From the NCBI RefSeq assembly GCF_000735135.1, contig NZ_JPLZ01000002.1, forward strand, positions 62,001-126,000: 64,000 bases of DNA. Direction: 5' to 3'. The DNA is from Chryseobacterium sp. FH1. Lineage in GTDB: Bacteria; Bacteroidota; Bacteroidia; Flavobacteriales; Weeksellaceae. Both the position numbers and the translations under genes were made by a program. The notes under the pieces are model-generated. The model was not told the DNA's origin, made no database searches, and saw only the letters and a program-made list of their open reading frames with translations. This document shows positions 26,930 through 36,025 of this stretch, in pieces. The stretch's first letter is position 1. Each line of letters opens with the position of its first letter.

Positions 26930-27038
26930 AAATATAAATTTGCTTTTGGCTTTAGCGTTTTAAGCTTTTGCTTTATTTTTTTCTTTTTATTAAATTTCAG
27001 TTCTTCAAAAGTAATTTAAAAAACTGTATTTCATTTTG

Positions 27039-28274
27039 TTATCCTTCTAATTCTTCTCTTAGAATATTCTTCACATCTTCGATGGTCTCTTCTTCTAGAT
27101 CCACGATCTTCAACAATGCATCGGTATCTTTGTCCAAGACGCTTCTTGCAGTCGTCAATCCAACTTTTTTGAACTCGTCGATGATCCAAGCTTCGATCTC
27201 GTCTGAGAATTCTCTCAATTCAACATCGTCGTCATCAGAAGTTTCTCTGTAAACATCAATTTCATATCCTGTCAACCATGATGCCAACTTGATATTTTGT
27301 CCTTGTTTACCAATCACTTTGGAAATCTCTTCCACTGGCGTGTAGACCAAAGCGTAGTTAGACTCCTCGTTTATTTCGATTTTATTGATGATGATATTTC
27401 CTAAAGCTCTCTTCACAAAGATTTCTGGATTTTTTGACCATTGGATCACATCAATATTTTCATTTTTAAGTTCTCTCACCACACCGTGGATCCTAGAACC
27501 TTTCACACCAACGCAAGCGCCAACAGGATCAATTCTGTCATCATAAGCATCAACGGCGATCTTCGCTTTCTCACCAGGAATTCTCACCACTTTTTTAAGA
27601 ATGATCGTTCCGTCTTGGATCTCAGGGATTTCAAGCTCCAACAATTCTTCCAAGAACTTAGGTGCTGTTCTAGAAACGATGATCTGTGGTTTTGAACCTC
27701 GGAAGTCAACGCTTTCTACAATTCCTTTCACCGTTTCTCCTTTTTTGAAGAAATCAGAAGGGATTTGATTTTCCTTAGGCAAGATGAATTCATTATCTTC
27801 ATCATCCAAAAGGATCACGTGTTTGTGACGGATATGGTGTACTTCACCAATGATAATTTCTCCGATTCTATCTTTGAATTGCTCATATAAAGAGGCGTTG
27901 AAATGCTCCTGAATTTTCGTAGCCAAGATCTGCTTTAAAGTCAAGATACTTCTTCTCCCAAGATTTGCAACTTCGATCTCCTGCGTATATTCCTCACCAA
28001 CTTCGAAAGTTGAATCGATCTTTCTAACTTCAGAGATCTCGATTTCCAAATCGTCATCTTCAGACATCTCATCCTCAACAATGGTTTTGTTCAAGAAAAT
28101 CTGAAAATCCCCTTTGTCAGGATTCACGATCACATCAAAATGGTCATCAGAGTCATATCTTTTTCTAAGAAGAGTCTTAAGAGAATCTTCGATAATAGCC
28201 ATTAAGTCTATTTTGCTGATATTCTTTATTTCTTTAAAATCACCAAAGGCTTCTATTAAAGCTAAATTATCCAT
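27039..28274 (-). CDS. nusA: Transcription elongation/termination factor NusA
   Basis: RNA-polymerase-associated factor that modulates pausing, termination and antitermination. Its 411 residues are shorter than E. coli NusA, lacking the second C-terminal acidic repeat. It begins with the N-terminal RNAP-binding domain (NLALIEAFGDFKEI), then the S1 domain (GEIIGEVHHI near 145-160) and KH domains (VGVKGSRIHGVVRELKNENIDV; VIGKQGQNIKLASWLTG). It sits between rimP (71-base gap) and infB in the conserved order. Confidence 0.96.
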   Translation of the reverse strand: MDNLALIEAFGDFKEIKNISKIDLMAIIEDSLKTLLRKRYDSDDHFDVIVNPDKGDFQIFLNKTIVEDEMSEDDDLEIEISEVRKIDSTFEVGEEYTQEIEVANLGRRSILTLKQILATKIQEHFNASLYEQFKDRIGEIIIGEVHHIRHKHVILLDDEDNEFILPKENQIPSDFFKKGETVKGIVESVDFRGSKPQIIVSRTAPKFLEELLELEIPEIQDGTIILKKVVRIPGEKAKIAVDAYDDRIDPVGACVGVKGSRIHGVVRELKNENIDVIQWSKNPEIFVKRALGNIIINKIEINEESNYALVYTPVEEISKVIGKQGQNIKLASWLTGYEIDVYRETSDDDDVELREFSDEIEAWIIDEFKKVGLTTARSVLDKDTDALLKIVDLEEETIEDVKNILREELEG

Positions 28275-28283
28275 ATCCTATAT

Positions 28284-28310
28284 ATAATTGATAAATGATG
28301 GTTGATAATT
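28284..28310. repeat. TGATAAATGAT-type AT-rich tract upstream of nusA
   Basis: The rimP-nusA gap contains TTGATAAATGATGG and TTGATAATTGATC units, similar to the tracts between the LysM-protein gene and fabD. No open frame or promoter is clear here. Confidence 0.4.
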
Positions 28311-28345
28311 GATCTTTGCAGAATCAAAATCAATTCATCTAATTG

Positions 28346-28813
28346 TTAAAATTTTATTACTACTAATGCTTTTTTGATGTCGGTGTAAGGAATCTCTCTT
28401 TCTTCTACCACATCTTCTTTTCCTTTTCCGACTAATTTTGGCCTTCTGTATTCCAATCTCAAAACGATCTTCTCGTCATCGACTGATAAAAGTTCGCCTT
28501 CAACTTCGGAAGAATCATTCAACATCACTTCGATCTCCCTGCCAATATTTTTTCTAAATTGTCTCGGATATTCAAGTGGTTCGCTCAATCCTGAAGACAT
28601 TACCTGCAGACTGAAATCGTGGATCTCGCGATCCATATTGAACTCAATCGCTCTGCTGGCATCCAGACAATCTTGAAGCGTCACCCCATTGTCACCATCC
28701 AAAATCACTGTGACATCGAATGTTGCAGAGATTTTCAGATCCACTAAAAAAAGATCCGGTCTAGTTTCTAGAAACTCATTAAGTAATCGACTTAATTCTG
28801 TTTTAAATTCCAT
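28346..28813 (-). CDS. rimP: Ribosome maturation factor RimP
   Basis: Needed for 30S subunit assembly. Length 155, normal for the family. It has an N-terminal helix, an acidic ILDGDNGVTLQDCLDASRAIE segment and a C-terminal SH3-like domain. The start is fixed by an unusually complete Shine-Dalgarno, AGGAGGT on the minus strand (28820-28826), six bases before the ATG. Its leader also contains a GNRA hairpin followed by T-run. First gene of the rimP-nusA-infB operon. Confidence 0.93.
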   Translation of the reverse strand: MEFKTELSRLLNEFLETRPDLFLVDLKISATFDVTVILDGDNGVTLQDCLDASRAIEFNMDREIHDFSLQVMSSGLSEPLEYPRQFRKNIGREIEVMLNDSSEVEGELLSVDDEKIVLRLEYRRPKLVGKGKEDVVEEREIPYTDIKKALVVIKF

Positions 28814-28819
28814 AATATT

Positions 28820-28826
28820 ACCTCCT
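28820..28826 (-). promoter_or_regulatory. Near-perfect Shine-Dalgarno of rimP
   Basis: AGGAGGT on the minus strand, six bases before the rimP ATG. Most genes in this window have no such site, as is usual in Bacteroidota, so this one stands out. Confidence 0.75.
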
Positions 28827-28839
28827 AATTACATCTACG

Positions 28840-28865
28840 AAAAAAGGCATTCTTGCGAAAGCCTT
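28840..28865 (-). promoter_or_regulatory. Terminator-like hairpin in the rimP leader (possible attenuator)
   Basis: On the minus strand, AAGGC, one mismatch, TTC, GNRA loop GCAA, GAA, mismatch, GCCTT (28865-28844), followed directly by six T (28845-28840). It lies between the predicted promoter and the Shine-Dalgarno of rimP. It could be an intrinsic-terminator attenuator of the nusA operon, or a stabilising 5' stem-loop. Confidence 0.55.
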
Positions 28866-28888
28866 CCCATTTTCCCGTAAATCTTTGG

Positions 28889-28920
28889 CAAAGATAATCA
28901 AATTTATTAAAACAAACAAA
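28889..28920 (-). promoter_or_regulatory. Promoter of the rimP-nusA-infB operon
   Basis: On the minus strand, TTTG (complement of 28917-28920), 20-base spacer, TATCTTTG (complement of 28889-28896), an exact match to the Bacteroidota consensus. The RNA start should be near 28882. Confidence 0.75.
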
Positions 28921-28961
28921 AAGCTAATATTTCATTTACATACACTTCAAGTAAATTTTCT

Positions 28962-28969
28962 TATTTTTG
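28962..28969 (+). promoter_or_regulatory. Possible -7 box at the head of the polysaccharide locus
   Basis: TATTTTTG, an exact TAnnTTTG match 22 bases before the GTG start of ugd. No clear TTTG lies about 20 bases upstream, so the call is partial. Confidence 0.45.
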
Positions 28970-28991
28970 CCGAAATTAAAACTTATTCACT

Positions 28992-30158
28992 GTGAATATA
29001 ACAATTGTTGGCACCGGCTACGTTGGTCTTTCTAACGCTGTTTTACTAGCGCAACACCATGATGTGATTGCGTTGGACATTATCCCGGAAAAGGTAGAGA
29101 TGATCAATAACAGACAATCTCCCATCGATGACCATGAAATTATAGAATTTCTGAAAACGAAGAGTCTCAGCTTGAAAGCAAGTCTTGATAAAGAAGAGGC
29201 TTATAAAAATGCTGACTTTATTATAGTAGCTACACCAACTGATTATGACCCTGCTACAAACTACTTTAACACGCGCAGTGTTGAAAATGTTATAGAAGAA
29301 GTAAAACAATACAATTCGAAAGCAATAGTCATTGTAAAATCCACAGTTCCTGTTGGTTTTACAGAAAACCTGAAAAAAGAACTAAATTTCAACAACATCA
29401 TATTTTCTCCAGAGTTTCTGAGAGAAGGAAAAGCTCTTTATGACAATCTTTACCCATCAAGAATCATAATTGGCGAGCAAAGTGAGCGGGCAACTATTTT
29501 TGCAAACCTTTTGAAAGAGGGTGCCATTAAAAAAGACATTCCCACGCTCTTCACCCACCCAACAGAAGCAGAAGCCATCAAATTATTCTCGAATACTTAT
29601 TTGGCAATGCGTGTGGCCTACTTCAATGAACTGGACAGTTATTCCCAAATCCATGGATTAGATAGCCGTCAAATTATAGAAGGTGTAGGGTTGGATCCGA
29701 GAATTGGTTCTCATTATAATAATCCGTCTTTTGGATATGGAGGATATTGTCTTCCGAAAGACACCAAGCAATTGCTTGCCAACTACAATTCGGTTCCTAA
29801 TAACCTCATCCAAGCTATTGTGGATGCCAATCGTACGAGAAAAGATTTTATTGCGGACTCTATTTTGGCAAAACAACCTAAGAAAGTTGGTGTTTACAGG
29901 CTAATAATGAAATCCGGGTCAGACAATTTTCGGGCTTCTGCCATCCAAGGCATAATGAAAAGAATCAAGGCAAAAGGAGTGGAGGTCGTTGTTTACGAGC
30001 CTGTTATGAAAGAAGATGCCTTTTTCGGGTCAAAAGTTTATAGAGATCTGGATGCTTTTAAACAAGAATGTGATGTCATTATAACCAACAGAAAAACACC
30101 GGAGCTGGATGATGTTAAAGAAAAAGTTTATACCCGGGATTTATTCGGGAACGATTAA
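28992..30158 (+). CDS. ugd: UDP-glucose 6-dehydrogenase
   Basis: Oxidises UDP-glucose to UDP-glucuronate with two NAD+. Its 388 residues equal the length of the E. coli Ugd type. N-terminal NAD fold [14 protein letters not shown] (about 7-20) and the catalytic-Cys motif [15 protein letters not shown] (Cys253) are clear. The first codon is GTG. First gene of the polysaccharide locus, 33 bases before rfbB; UDP-glucuronate would be an acidic building block of the glycan. Confidence 0.93.
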   Translation: MNITIVGTGYVGLSNAVLLAQHHDVIALDIIPEKVEMINNRQSPIDDHEIIEFLKTKSLSLKASLDKEEAYKNADFIIVATPTDYDPATNYFNTRSVENVIEEVKQYNSKAIVIVKSTVPVGFTENLKKELNFNNIIFSPEFLREGKALYDNLYPSRIIIGEQSERATIFANLLKEGAIKKDIPTLFTHPTEAEAIKLFSNTYLAMRVAYFNELDSYSQIHGLDSRQIIEGVGLDPRIGSHYNNPSFGYGGYCLPKDTKQLLANYNSVPNNLIQAIVDANRTRKDFIADSILAKQPKKVGVYRLIMKSGSDNFRASAIQGIMKRIKAKGVEVVVYEPVMKEDAFFGSKVYRDLDAFKQECDVIITNRKTPELDDVKEKVYTRDLFGND

Positions 30159-30191
30159 AATTTAAAAAACTAAAAACAATATATAGTATTT

Positions 30192-31271
30192 ATGAAAAAT
30201 ATTATCATTACCGGAGGAGCCGGTTTCATCGGATCTCACGTCGTAAGAGAATTTGTAAAAAATAATCCAGATTCAAAAATCATCAATCTTGATGCTTTGA
30301 CTTACGCAGGAAATCTTGAAAATCTAAAAGACATCGAAAACGAACCAAATTACGTTTTCGAAAAAGCAGATATCACAAAACCTGAAGAACTAAGAAAGGT
30401 TTTTGAAAAATACAATCCAGATGCCGTTGTACACTTGGCTGCTGAAAGCCATGTAGATAGAAGTATCACGGATCCTAATGCATTCATCAACACGAATGTA
30501 AACGGAACTGCAAATCTTCTTAATCTTTGTATAGAATTTTGGACTTTGAATCCAGATCATACACATGGAAGATTCCCTAATGAACCTAGACAAAATTTAT
30601 TTTATCACGTTTCTACGGATGAAGTTTACGGTAGTTTGGGAGAAACTGGTTTCTTCTTGGAAACAACGCCTTACGATCCACAATCTCCATATTCTGCAAG
30701 TAAAGCGGCCTCTGACCACTTGGTGAGAGCTTATGGAAACACTTACGGAATGCCGTTTATTCTTTCAAACTGTTCTAACAATTATGGTCCAAATCATTTT
30801 CCAGAGAAATTGATCCCTCTTTGTATTTCGAATATCATTAATGAAAAACCATTGCCAATCTATGGTGACGGAAAATATACGAGAGATTGGTTATTCGTAA
30901 TCGATCATGCGAAAGCTATCCACCAGATTTTCAATGAATCTAAAACAGGAGAAACTTACAATATTGGAGGTTTCAACGAGTGGCAGAATATTGATTTAGT
31001 AAAGGAATTGATCAAACAAATGGATGAGAAGCTTGGGAAACCTGCTGGACATTCAGAAAAACTGATCACTTATGTGAAAGACAGACCAGGCCACGACAAA
31101 CGTTACGCTATCGACGCTACAAAACTTAATAAAGATCTTGGCTGGAAACCATCTGTAACCTTCGAACAAGGTCTTGGAAAAACCATCGACTGGTTCCTTG
31201 AGAATAAAGAATGGCTGGAGAATGTAACCTCTGGCGATTATCAAAAATATTACGACGGACAGTATAATTAA
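30192..31271 (+). CDS. rfbB: dTDP-glucose 4,6-dehydratase
   Basis: Makes dTDP-4-keto-6-deoxyglucose from dTDP-glucose. 359 residues. NAD-binding ITGGAGFIGSH at residues 5-15, then STDEVYGSLGE and the catalytic YxxxK as YSASK, the usual short-chain dehydrogenase/reductase arrangement for RmlB. rfbA follows by 15 bases. No rfbC or rfbD lies in this window, so the end sugar is unknown. Confidence 0.95.
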   Translation: MKNIIITGGAGFIGSHVVREFVKNNPDSKIINLDALTYAGNLENLKDIENEPNYVFEKADITKPEELRKVFEKYNPDAVVHLAAESHVDRSITDPNAFINTNVNGTANLLNLCIEFWTLNPDHTHGRFPNEPRQNLFYHVSTDEVYGSLGETGFFLETTPYDPQSPYSASKAASDHLVRAYGNTYGMPFILSNCSNNYGPNHFPEKLIPLCISNIINEKPLPIYGDGKYTRDWLFVIDHAKAIHQIFNESKTGETYNIGGFNEWQNIDLVKELIKQMDEKLGKPAGHSEKLITYVKDRPGHDKRYAIDATKLNKDLGWKPSVTFEQGLGKTIDWFLENKEWLENVTSGDYQKYYDGQYN

Positions 31272-31286
31272 TTTAATATCAAATTT

Positions 31287-32147
31287 ATGAAAGGAATTAT
31301 ATTAGCCGGAGGATCCGGAACCAGACTTTTCCCATTGACGATTGCAGTCAGCAAACAGTTGATGCCAGTTTACGACAAACCAATGATTTATTATCCACTT
31401 TCAACATTGTTGTTAGCTGGTATCAAAGATATTTTAATCATCACAACGCCTCACGATCAGGCAGGATTTATCAAACTTTTGGGCGATGGATCTCAATTGG
31501 GCTGTAATATAGAGTATGTGGTTCAGCCAAGTCCAGATGGATTAGCACAAGCCTTTATCCTTGGTGATAAATTCATTGGTGATGATTCTGCAGCTTTGGT
31601 TTTGGGAGATAATATCTTCTATGGTTCCGAAATGGGAACTTTGCTTAAGAATAAAACCAATCCAGACGGCGGTGTTGTTTTCGCTTATCACGTTTCCGAC
31701 CCTGAAAGATATGGTGTTGTGGAATTTGACAACGATTTCAAAGCACTTTCTATCGAAGAAAAACCAACTGAACCGAAATCTAACTACGCCGTTCCAGGAC
31801 TTTATTTCTATGATAATGAAGTAGTTGAAATCGCTAAGAATATCAAACCATCTCCAAGAGGCGAACTAGAAATCACGGATATCAATAATGTTTACCTCAG
31901 TAAAGGTAAATTGGAAGTTGGCGTTCTCGACAGAGGAACGGCCTGGCTGGATACTGGAACTTTTGATTCATTACAAGACGCATCAGAGTTTGTTAGCGTG
32001 ATTGAAAAAAGACAAGGCTTCAAGATTGGTTGTATCGAAGAAATTGCTTTCAGAAACGGTTTCATCAATGAAGAAAAACTTCTGGAAACCGCTTCAAAAT
32101 ATGGAAAGAGCGGATATGGACAGTATTTAAAAGATCTCATTAAATAA
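31287..32147 (+). CDS. rfbA: Glucose-1-phosphate thymidylyltransferase
   Basis: Makes dTDP-glucose from dTTP and glucose-1-phosphate. 286 residues. The nucleotide-binding signature [11 protein letters not shown] (about 8-18) is followed by [26 protein letters not shown] and [13 protein letters not shown] are also visible. It supplies the rfbB substrate. In a run of tightly spaced plus-strand genes. Confidence 0.95.
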   Translation: MKGIILAGGSGTRLFPLTIAVSKQLMPVYDKPMIYYPLSTLLLAGIKDILIITTPHDQAGFIKLLGDGSQLGCNIEYVVQPSPDGLAQAFILGDKFIGDDSAALVLGDNIFYGSEMGTLLKNKTNPDGGVVFAYHVSDPERYGVVEFDNDFKALSIEEKPTEPKSNYAVPGLYFYDNEVVEIAKNIKPSPRGELEITDINNVYLSKGKLEVGVLDRGTAWLDTGTFDSLQDASEFVSVIEKRQGFKIGCIEEIAFRNGFINEEKLLETASKYGKSGYGQYLKDLIK

Positions 32148-32171
32148 AATTTGAAACAAACACAATGAAAG

Positions 32172-33008
32172 ATGCAAATAAAAATTTACGAACCTACCAA
32201 AAGAAATAACAACATATTTTCCTTGGTAAGGGAGATGTTTAAAGATTTATTTTCTTCTTTAGGTTTAGCAAAAAGACTTTTCATACGCGATAAAAAAGCT
32301 GAATACAGGCAATCTGTCTTCGGAGTTCTTTGGGCGTTCATAACCCCTTTGACAAATGCCTTGGTTTGGATTTTCCTAAGTGCTTCTGGAGCTGTCAGCA
32401 TTCCCGGAACAGGAATTCCCTACCCTTTGTTTGTATTTATAGGAACAATGCTGTGGAGTATTTTCACGGAAAGTGTTGGAATGCCTCTGCAGCAAACGAC
32501 TGCATCTAAATCTTTGATATCCAAAATTAATTTCCCGAAAGAAGCAATCCTCATTGCAGGCTTTTATAAAACGATGTTCAATACGGGGATCAAAATAGCT
32601 ATTTTGATCATTGCTTTGCTTTTTTTTAAGATTAGTTTAGGATTGTCAATCATCGGATTTTTCTTAGGAATTGTATTTTTGGTCATTTTCGGTATTGCTG
32701 TAGGTTTATTCATTACTCCAATTGGTTTGTTATACACTGATGTGGGGCGTGGAATCCCAATGATTTTATCTTTTCTAATGTATCTAACTCCCGTTGTCTA
32801 CAAAGAAACTAAGATCAAGGGTTTGCAAGCTTTCATTGATCTCAACCCCCTGACTCCCATCATCAATACGTTGAGAAATTTCGCAACTACGGGAGGCTTT
32901 GATAATCCTACGTATTTGCTGATAATAGTTATCAGCACCTTCGTTATCGGACTTATTGGATGGATTTTTTATCGGGTTTCTATCCCTATCATTGTAGAAC
33001 GAATGTAA
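32172..33008 (+). CDS. Polysaccharide ABC exporter permease (Wzm/TagG-like)
   Basis: Inner-membrane permease of 278 residues of the ABC-2 polysaccharide type. About six hydrophobic segments are visible, and a cytoplasmic N-terminal RDKKAEYRQSVFGVLWAFITPL stretch contains the conserved region preceding the first helix. It pairs with the ATPase that begins seven bases downstream and exports a finished glycan across the inner membrane. The ABC-dependent route means polymerisation occurs in the cytoplasm. Confidence 0.9.
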   Translation: MQIKIYEPTKRNNNIFSLVREMFKDLFSSLGLAKRLFIRDKKAEYRQSVFGVLWAFITPLTNALVWIFLSASGAVSIPGTGIPYPLFVFIGTMLWSIFTESVGMPLQQTTASKSLISKINFPKEAILIAGFYKTMFNTGIKIAILIIALLFFKISLGLSIIGFFLGIVFLVIFGIAVGLFITPIGLLYTDVGRGIPMILSFLMYLTPVVYKETKIKGLQAFIDLNPLTPIINTLRNFATTGGFDNPTYLLIIVISTFVIGLIGWIFYRVSIPIIVERM

Positions 33009-33014
33009 TTCATT

Positions 33015-34259
33015 ATGGAACAGGAAGTATTAATAAAAGCAGAAGGCGTTTCCAAAAAGTTCTGCAAAGATCTTAATCTCGGACTTTTCTATGGTTTGCA
33101 AGATTTGGGAAGCAGTGTTTTTGGCTCAGGTAAAAATGAGCGTGAACTGCGTAAAAAAGAGTTTTGGGCGGTAGACGATATTAACTTTGAAGTTAGACGG
33201 GGAGAATGTCTTGGTTTATTAGGTCACAACGGTGCTGGGAAATCCACATTATTGAAAGTGATTACAGGGTTGATAGCTCCAGATCGTGGAAAAATCACGA
33301 TGAAAGGTCGCGTAAACGCTTTGATTGAATTAACAGCCGGCTTCAATCCGATTCTTACAGGACGAGAAAACATCTATAATAATGGTGCTGTTCTTGGTCT
33401 AACTGATAAGGAAATCAGGGCAAAATATGATGATATTGTAGCTTTCTCTGAACTAGAAGAGTTTATAGATACACCTGTACAATATTACAGTTCTGGGATG
33501 AAGGTACGCCTAGGTTTTTCTGTGGCCGCTTTTACAGAACCGGATGTGTTGATCTTGGATGAAGTTTTAGCAGTAGGGGATGTAGGTTTTAGAACCAAAT
33601 CATTCAATAAGACCTTGGAAATTATGCAAAAAGCGGCGGTGATATTTGTAAGCCACTCAATGACAGATGTTGCCAGAACTTGTAATCAAGTGATGTTTAT
33701 GCGACATGGAAGATCCTACTATCATGGCACCAATATTCATAAAGGAATTGATTTGTATCTAAATGAATTTAACAACAGCAAATTAGGATTGATAGAAACA
33801 CAGGATGGTGCAGCGTTATCCAATTTTGTTGTTAATAATCAAAATATAAATTTCGAAAAGGATGCAAAACAAGTTGTAAACATTCCATTTGGTGATACGA
33901 TTCAATTAAAATTTGACGTAGCTTTGAAAAAAGATTACAGTGAATATTTTGCCATTATACGTATTAGTGATAAAGATATGAAGATTGTAGGATCTGTTTA
34001 CACAAATCGTTTTAATGGATATTTTAAGGGAGCAGATCAATCAACAATTTCAATCGATCTTTTGAATACGAGATTAATAAACGGTGAGTATTCTATTACC
34101 TATATGCTGGCTGTAAATAAGAAAGATAATAGTTTCCAGATCGAGGAATTCTTAACCATTTACAGAGATTATGTTAAATTTAAAATAGAAGGGCTGGAGT
34201 TTGCAGAATTCTCTCCAGTTTTCTATGAGGTTAATACAAATCAAGTTGTAAATGATTAA
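33015..34259 (+). CDS. Polysaccharide ABC exporter ATPase (Wzt/TagH-like)
   Basis: ATPase subunit of 414 residues. Walker A GHNGAGKST at 70-78, signature YSSGMKVRLGFS, Walker B DVLILDEVLAVGD. Residues after about 255 form an extra C-terminal domain with beta-rich sequence, as in Wzt proteins that recognise the modified non-reducing end of their glycan. The extra domain suggests chain-end recognition, an inference. Its last eight bases overlap the start of the next gene (34252). Confidence 0.92.
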   Translation: MEQEVLIKAEGVSKKFCKDLNLGLFYGLQDLGSSVFGSGKNERELRKKEFWAVDDINFEVRRGECLGLLGHNGAGKSTLLKVITGLIAPDRGKITMKGRVNALIELTAGFNPILTGRENIYNNGAVLGLTDKEIRAKYDDIVAFSELEEFIDTPVQYYSSGMKVRLGFSVAAFTEPDVLILDEVLAVGDVGFRTKSFNKTLEIMQKAAVIFVSHSMTDVARTCNQVMFMRHGRSYYHGTNIHKGIDLYLNEFNNSKLGLIETQDGAALSNFVVNNQNINFEKDAKQVVNIPFGDTIQLKFDVALKKDYSEYFAIIRISDKDMKIVGSVYTNRFNGYFKGADQSTISIDLLNTRLINGEYSITYMLAVNKKDNSFQIEEFLTIYRDYVKFKIEGLEFAEFSPVFYEVNTNQVVND

Positions 34260-35160
34260 GAGGGTAGAAAATTATTTGCATCGTAAATACAACCAATTTT
34301 TATTAAAAAAAAGATTAGCTTCTTTTAGAAAACGGAGAAAAGTAATCAATAGTATTGCAATTGTATATTACGTACCGAAAACAAATGTAGAAAAGTACAA
34401 TCATTGGGAAGATGGCTTTACAAAAGCTGTTGAACTACTCTCTAAAGATTTTGATGTAAAGTGGTTCAACTTAGAAGATGTAAAACCAACTGCAGAAGAA
34501 CTTAATAAGTATGATTTAATTTTAGCTAAAAGTTGCTGGAATTGGATCGTTGATGATTATATCAACTCATTGGAAGGTATCAACTCATTAAAAGGGATTG
34601 CTGTTTCTTGTTCTGTTGCTCCCAAATATAAAAGTGATATTTGGAAATTCGATATCATTTGGTATGAGACGGATGAGTATATTAATAAAATTTCAAGCCA
34701 TCCAAATAAGTTCCAAGCCTTTGGTGTAAACACAGACAAATTTTTTCCTCAGAATTTAGAGAAGACTATAGATGTTCTTTCAGTAGGAATGTTGGAGCCT
34801 TATAAACGATTTGAAAAATTAAACGATATTGAAGGAAATGAAAAGCTGATAATTGGTAACAAGAATTCAATTAATTCAGATTCTGTTTTAAGCAAATTAG
34901 ACCCAAGTATCAAGATTATTGATTATGTTTCTCAGGAAGCATTAGCAAAATACATAAATTCATCGAAATTAGTTTACATCCCTGCAAGCTTACATGGAGG
35001 TGGAGAAAGGGCTGTTTTAGAAGCAAAAGCTTGTGGTGTAAAAGTTCTAATTGAACCAGATAATCAAAAACTTAGTAACTTACTTTTATCTGATAAAGAT
35101 TTTAGTATAAACGGTTATTATCAGTCTTTGCTTAATTCTATAAAATCATTATACTCATAG
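34252..35160 (+). CDS. Glycosyltransferase, GT-B fold (GT4-like)
   Basis: Protein of 302 residues. A C-terminal nucleotide-sugar-binding half is visible: VLSVGMLEPYKRFEKL then LVYIPASLHGGGERAVLEAKACGVKVLIEP, which has the E-x7-E-like pattern of GT4 enzymes. The N-terminal half has a basic start (MIKRVENYLHRKYNQFLLKKR). Shorter than most GT4 enzymes. Donor and acceptor are unknown. It overlaps the wzt-like stop by eight bases, so it is translationally coupled. Confidence 0.72.
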   Translation: MIKRVENYLHRKYNQFLLKKRLASFRKRRKVINSIAIVYYVPKTNVEKYNHWEDGFTKAVELLSKDFDVKWFNLEDVKPTAEELNKYDLILAKSCWNWIVDDYINSLEGINSLKGIAVSCSVAPKYKSDIWKFDIIWYETDEYINKISSHPNKFQAFGVNTDKFFPQNLEKTIDVLSVGMLEPYKRFEKLNDIEGNEKLIIGNKNSINSDSVLSKLDPSIKIIDYVSQEALAKYINSSKLVYIPASLHGGGERAVLEAKACGVKVLIEPDNQKLSNLLLSDKDFSINGYYQSLLNSIKSLYS

Positions 35161-35162
35161 CG

Positions 35163-36014
35163 ATGAATCTAGCTTACTATAAATCAGAAAACGGTAATTT
35201 TGGCGATGATTTGAATCCATATTTATGGAACCAGCTAATTCCGAATTTCTCAGAAGTGAACAATGAGGTTAATTTTGTGGGTATTGGCTCAATCTTATTG
35301 GATCAATTTTTAGATGAGGAAAAAACAAATTTAATTTTTGGATCCGGCTCTAGAGATTTTCTTTATCAGCCAAACGAGAAGTATAAACTAGATATTAGAT
35401 TCGTCCGAGGACCACTGACTGCAAAATCACTAAACATTGACAGCAAGTTTATCACCGACTCTGCATATTGTCTTGCATTAGAAAAAAATGCGATGTCCGC
35501 TCTCGACAATATTAACAAAAAATATGAGGTATCATTTATGCCTTATTTTAGACATATCGATTTGATAGATTGGAAATTGGTAGAAAAAGTAACTGGTATT
35601 CATATCATCTTTCCTACAGGAAATGTTCAATTCATATTAGAAGAGATAGCAAAATCTAAGACAATCATAGCTTCTGCAATGCATGGGGCCATCGTAGCAG
35701 ATGTGCTTAGGGTACCGTGGAAGAGGGTTTTCATGGGTGAAGTGTATGGAGAATCTTTATTGACTTCAGAATTTAAATGGACAGATTGGTTATTGAGTAT
35801 CGGCGTGCAAAACAGCACTAAGATCTCCATTCCAACTTACACTTCTTACAGTGGAAACAAAGCCATCAGACAGTCTCAGAAACTAAGTAATTTTGTTAAA
35901 ATAATCAAATATTTCAAATCACATTCTAAAAGTGGCTTTAGTCTTTCTAATGACATTGTTTACGGCAACATCATGAATAAATTAAATGATGAACTGAATT
36001 TAATTAACCGTTAA
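35163..36014 (+). CDS. Polysaccharide pyruvyltransferase-like protein
   Basis: Protein of 283 residues resembling the polysaccharide pyruvyl transferase family. The N-terminal part has NFGDDLNPYLWNQL, GIGSIL and the VRGPLTAKSL stretch; the C-terminal half has the family-typical SAMHGAIVADVLRVPW. Such enzymes add a pyruvate ketal to sugars, giving a negative charge. It begins two bases after the previous stop codon. Assignment to the family is good; the acceptor sugar is not known. Confidence 0.75.
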   Translation: MNLAYYKSENGNFGDDLNPYLWNQLIPNFSEVNNEVNFVGIGSILLDQFLDEEKTNLIFGSGSRDFLYQPNEKYKLDIRFVRGPLTAKSLNIDSKFITDSAYCLALEKNAMSALDNINKKYEVSFMPYFRHIDLIDWKLVEKVTGIHIIFPTGNVQFILEEIAKSKTIIASAMHGAIVADVLRVPWKRVFMGEVYGESLLTSEFKWTDWLLSIGVQNSTKISIPTYTSYSGNKAIRQSQKLSNFVKIIKYFKSHSKSGFSLSNDIVYGNIMNKLNDELNLINR

Positions 36015-36025
36015 TTTTTTTTAGG

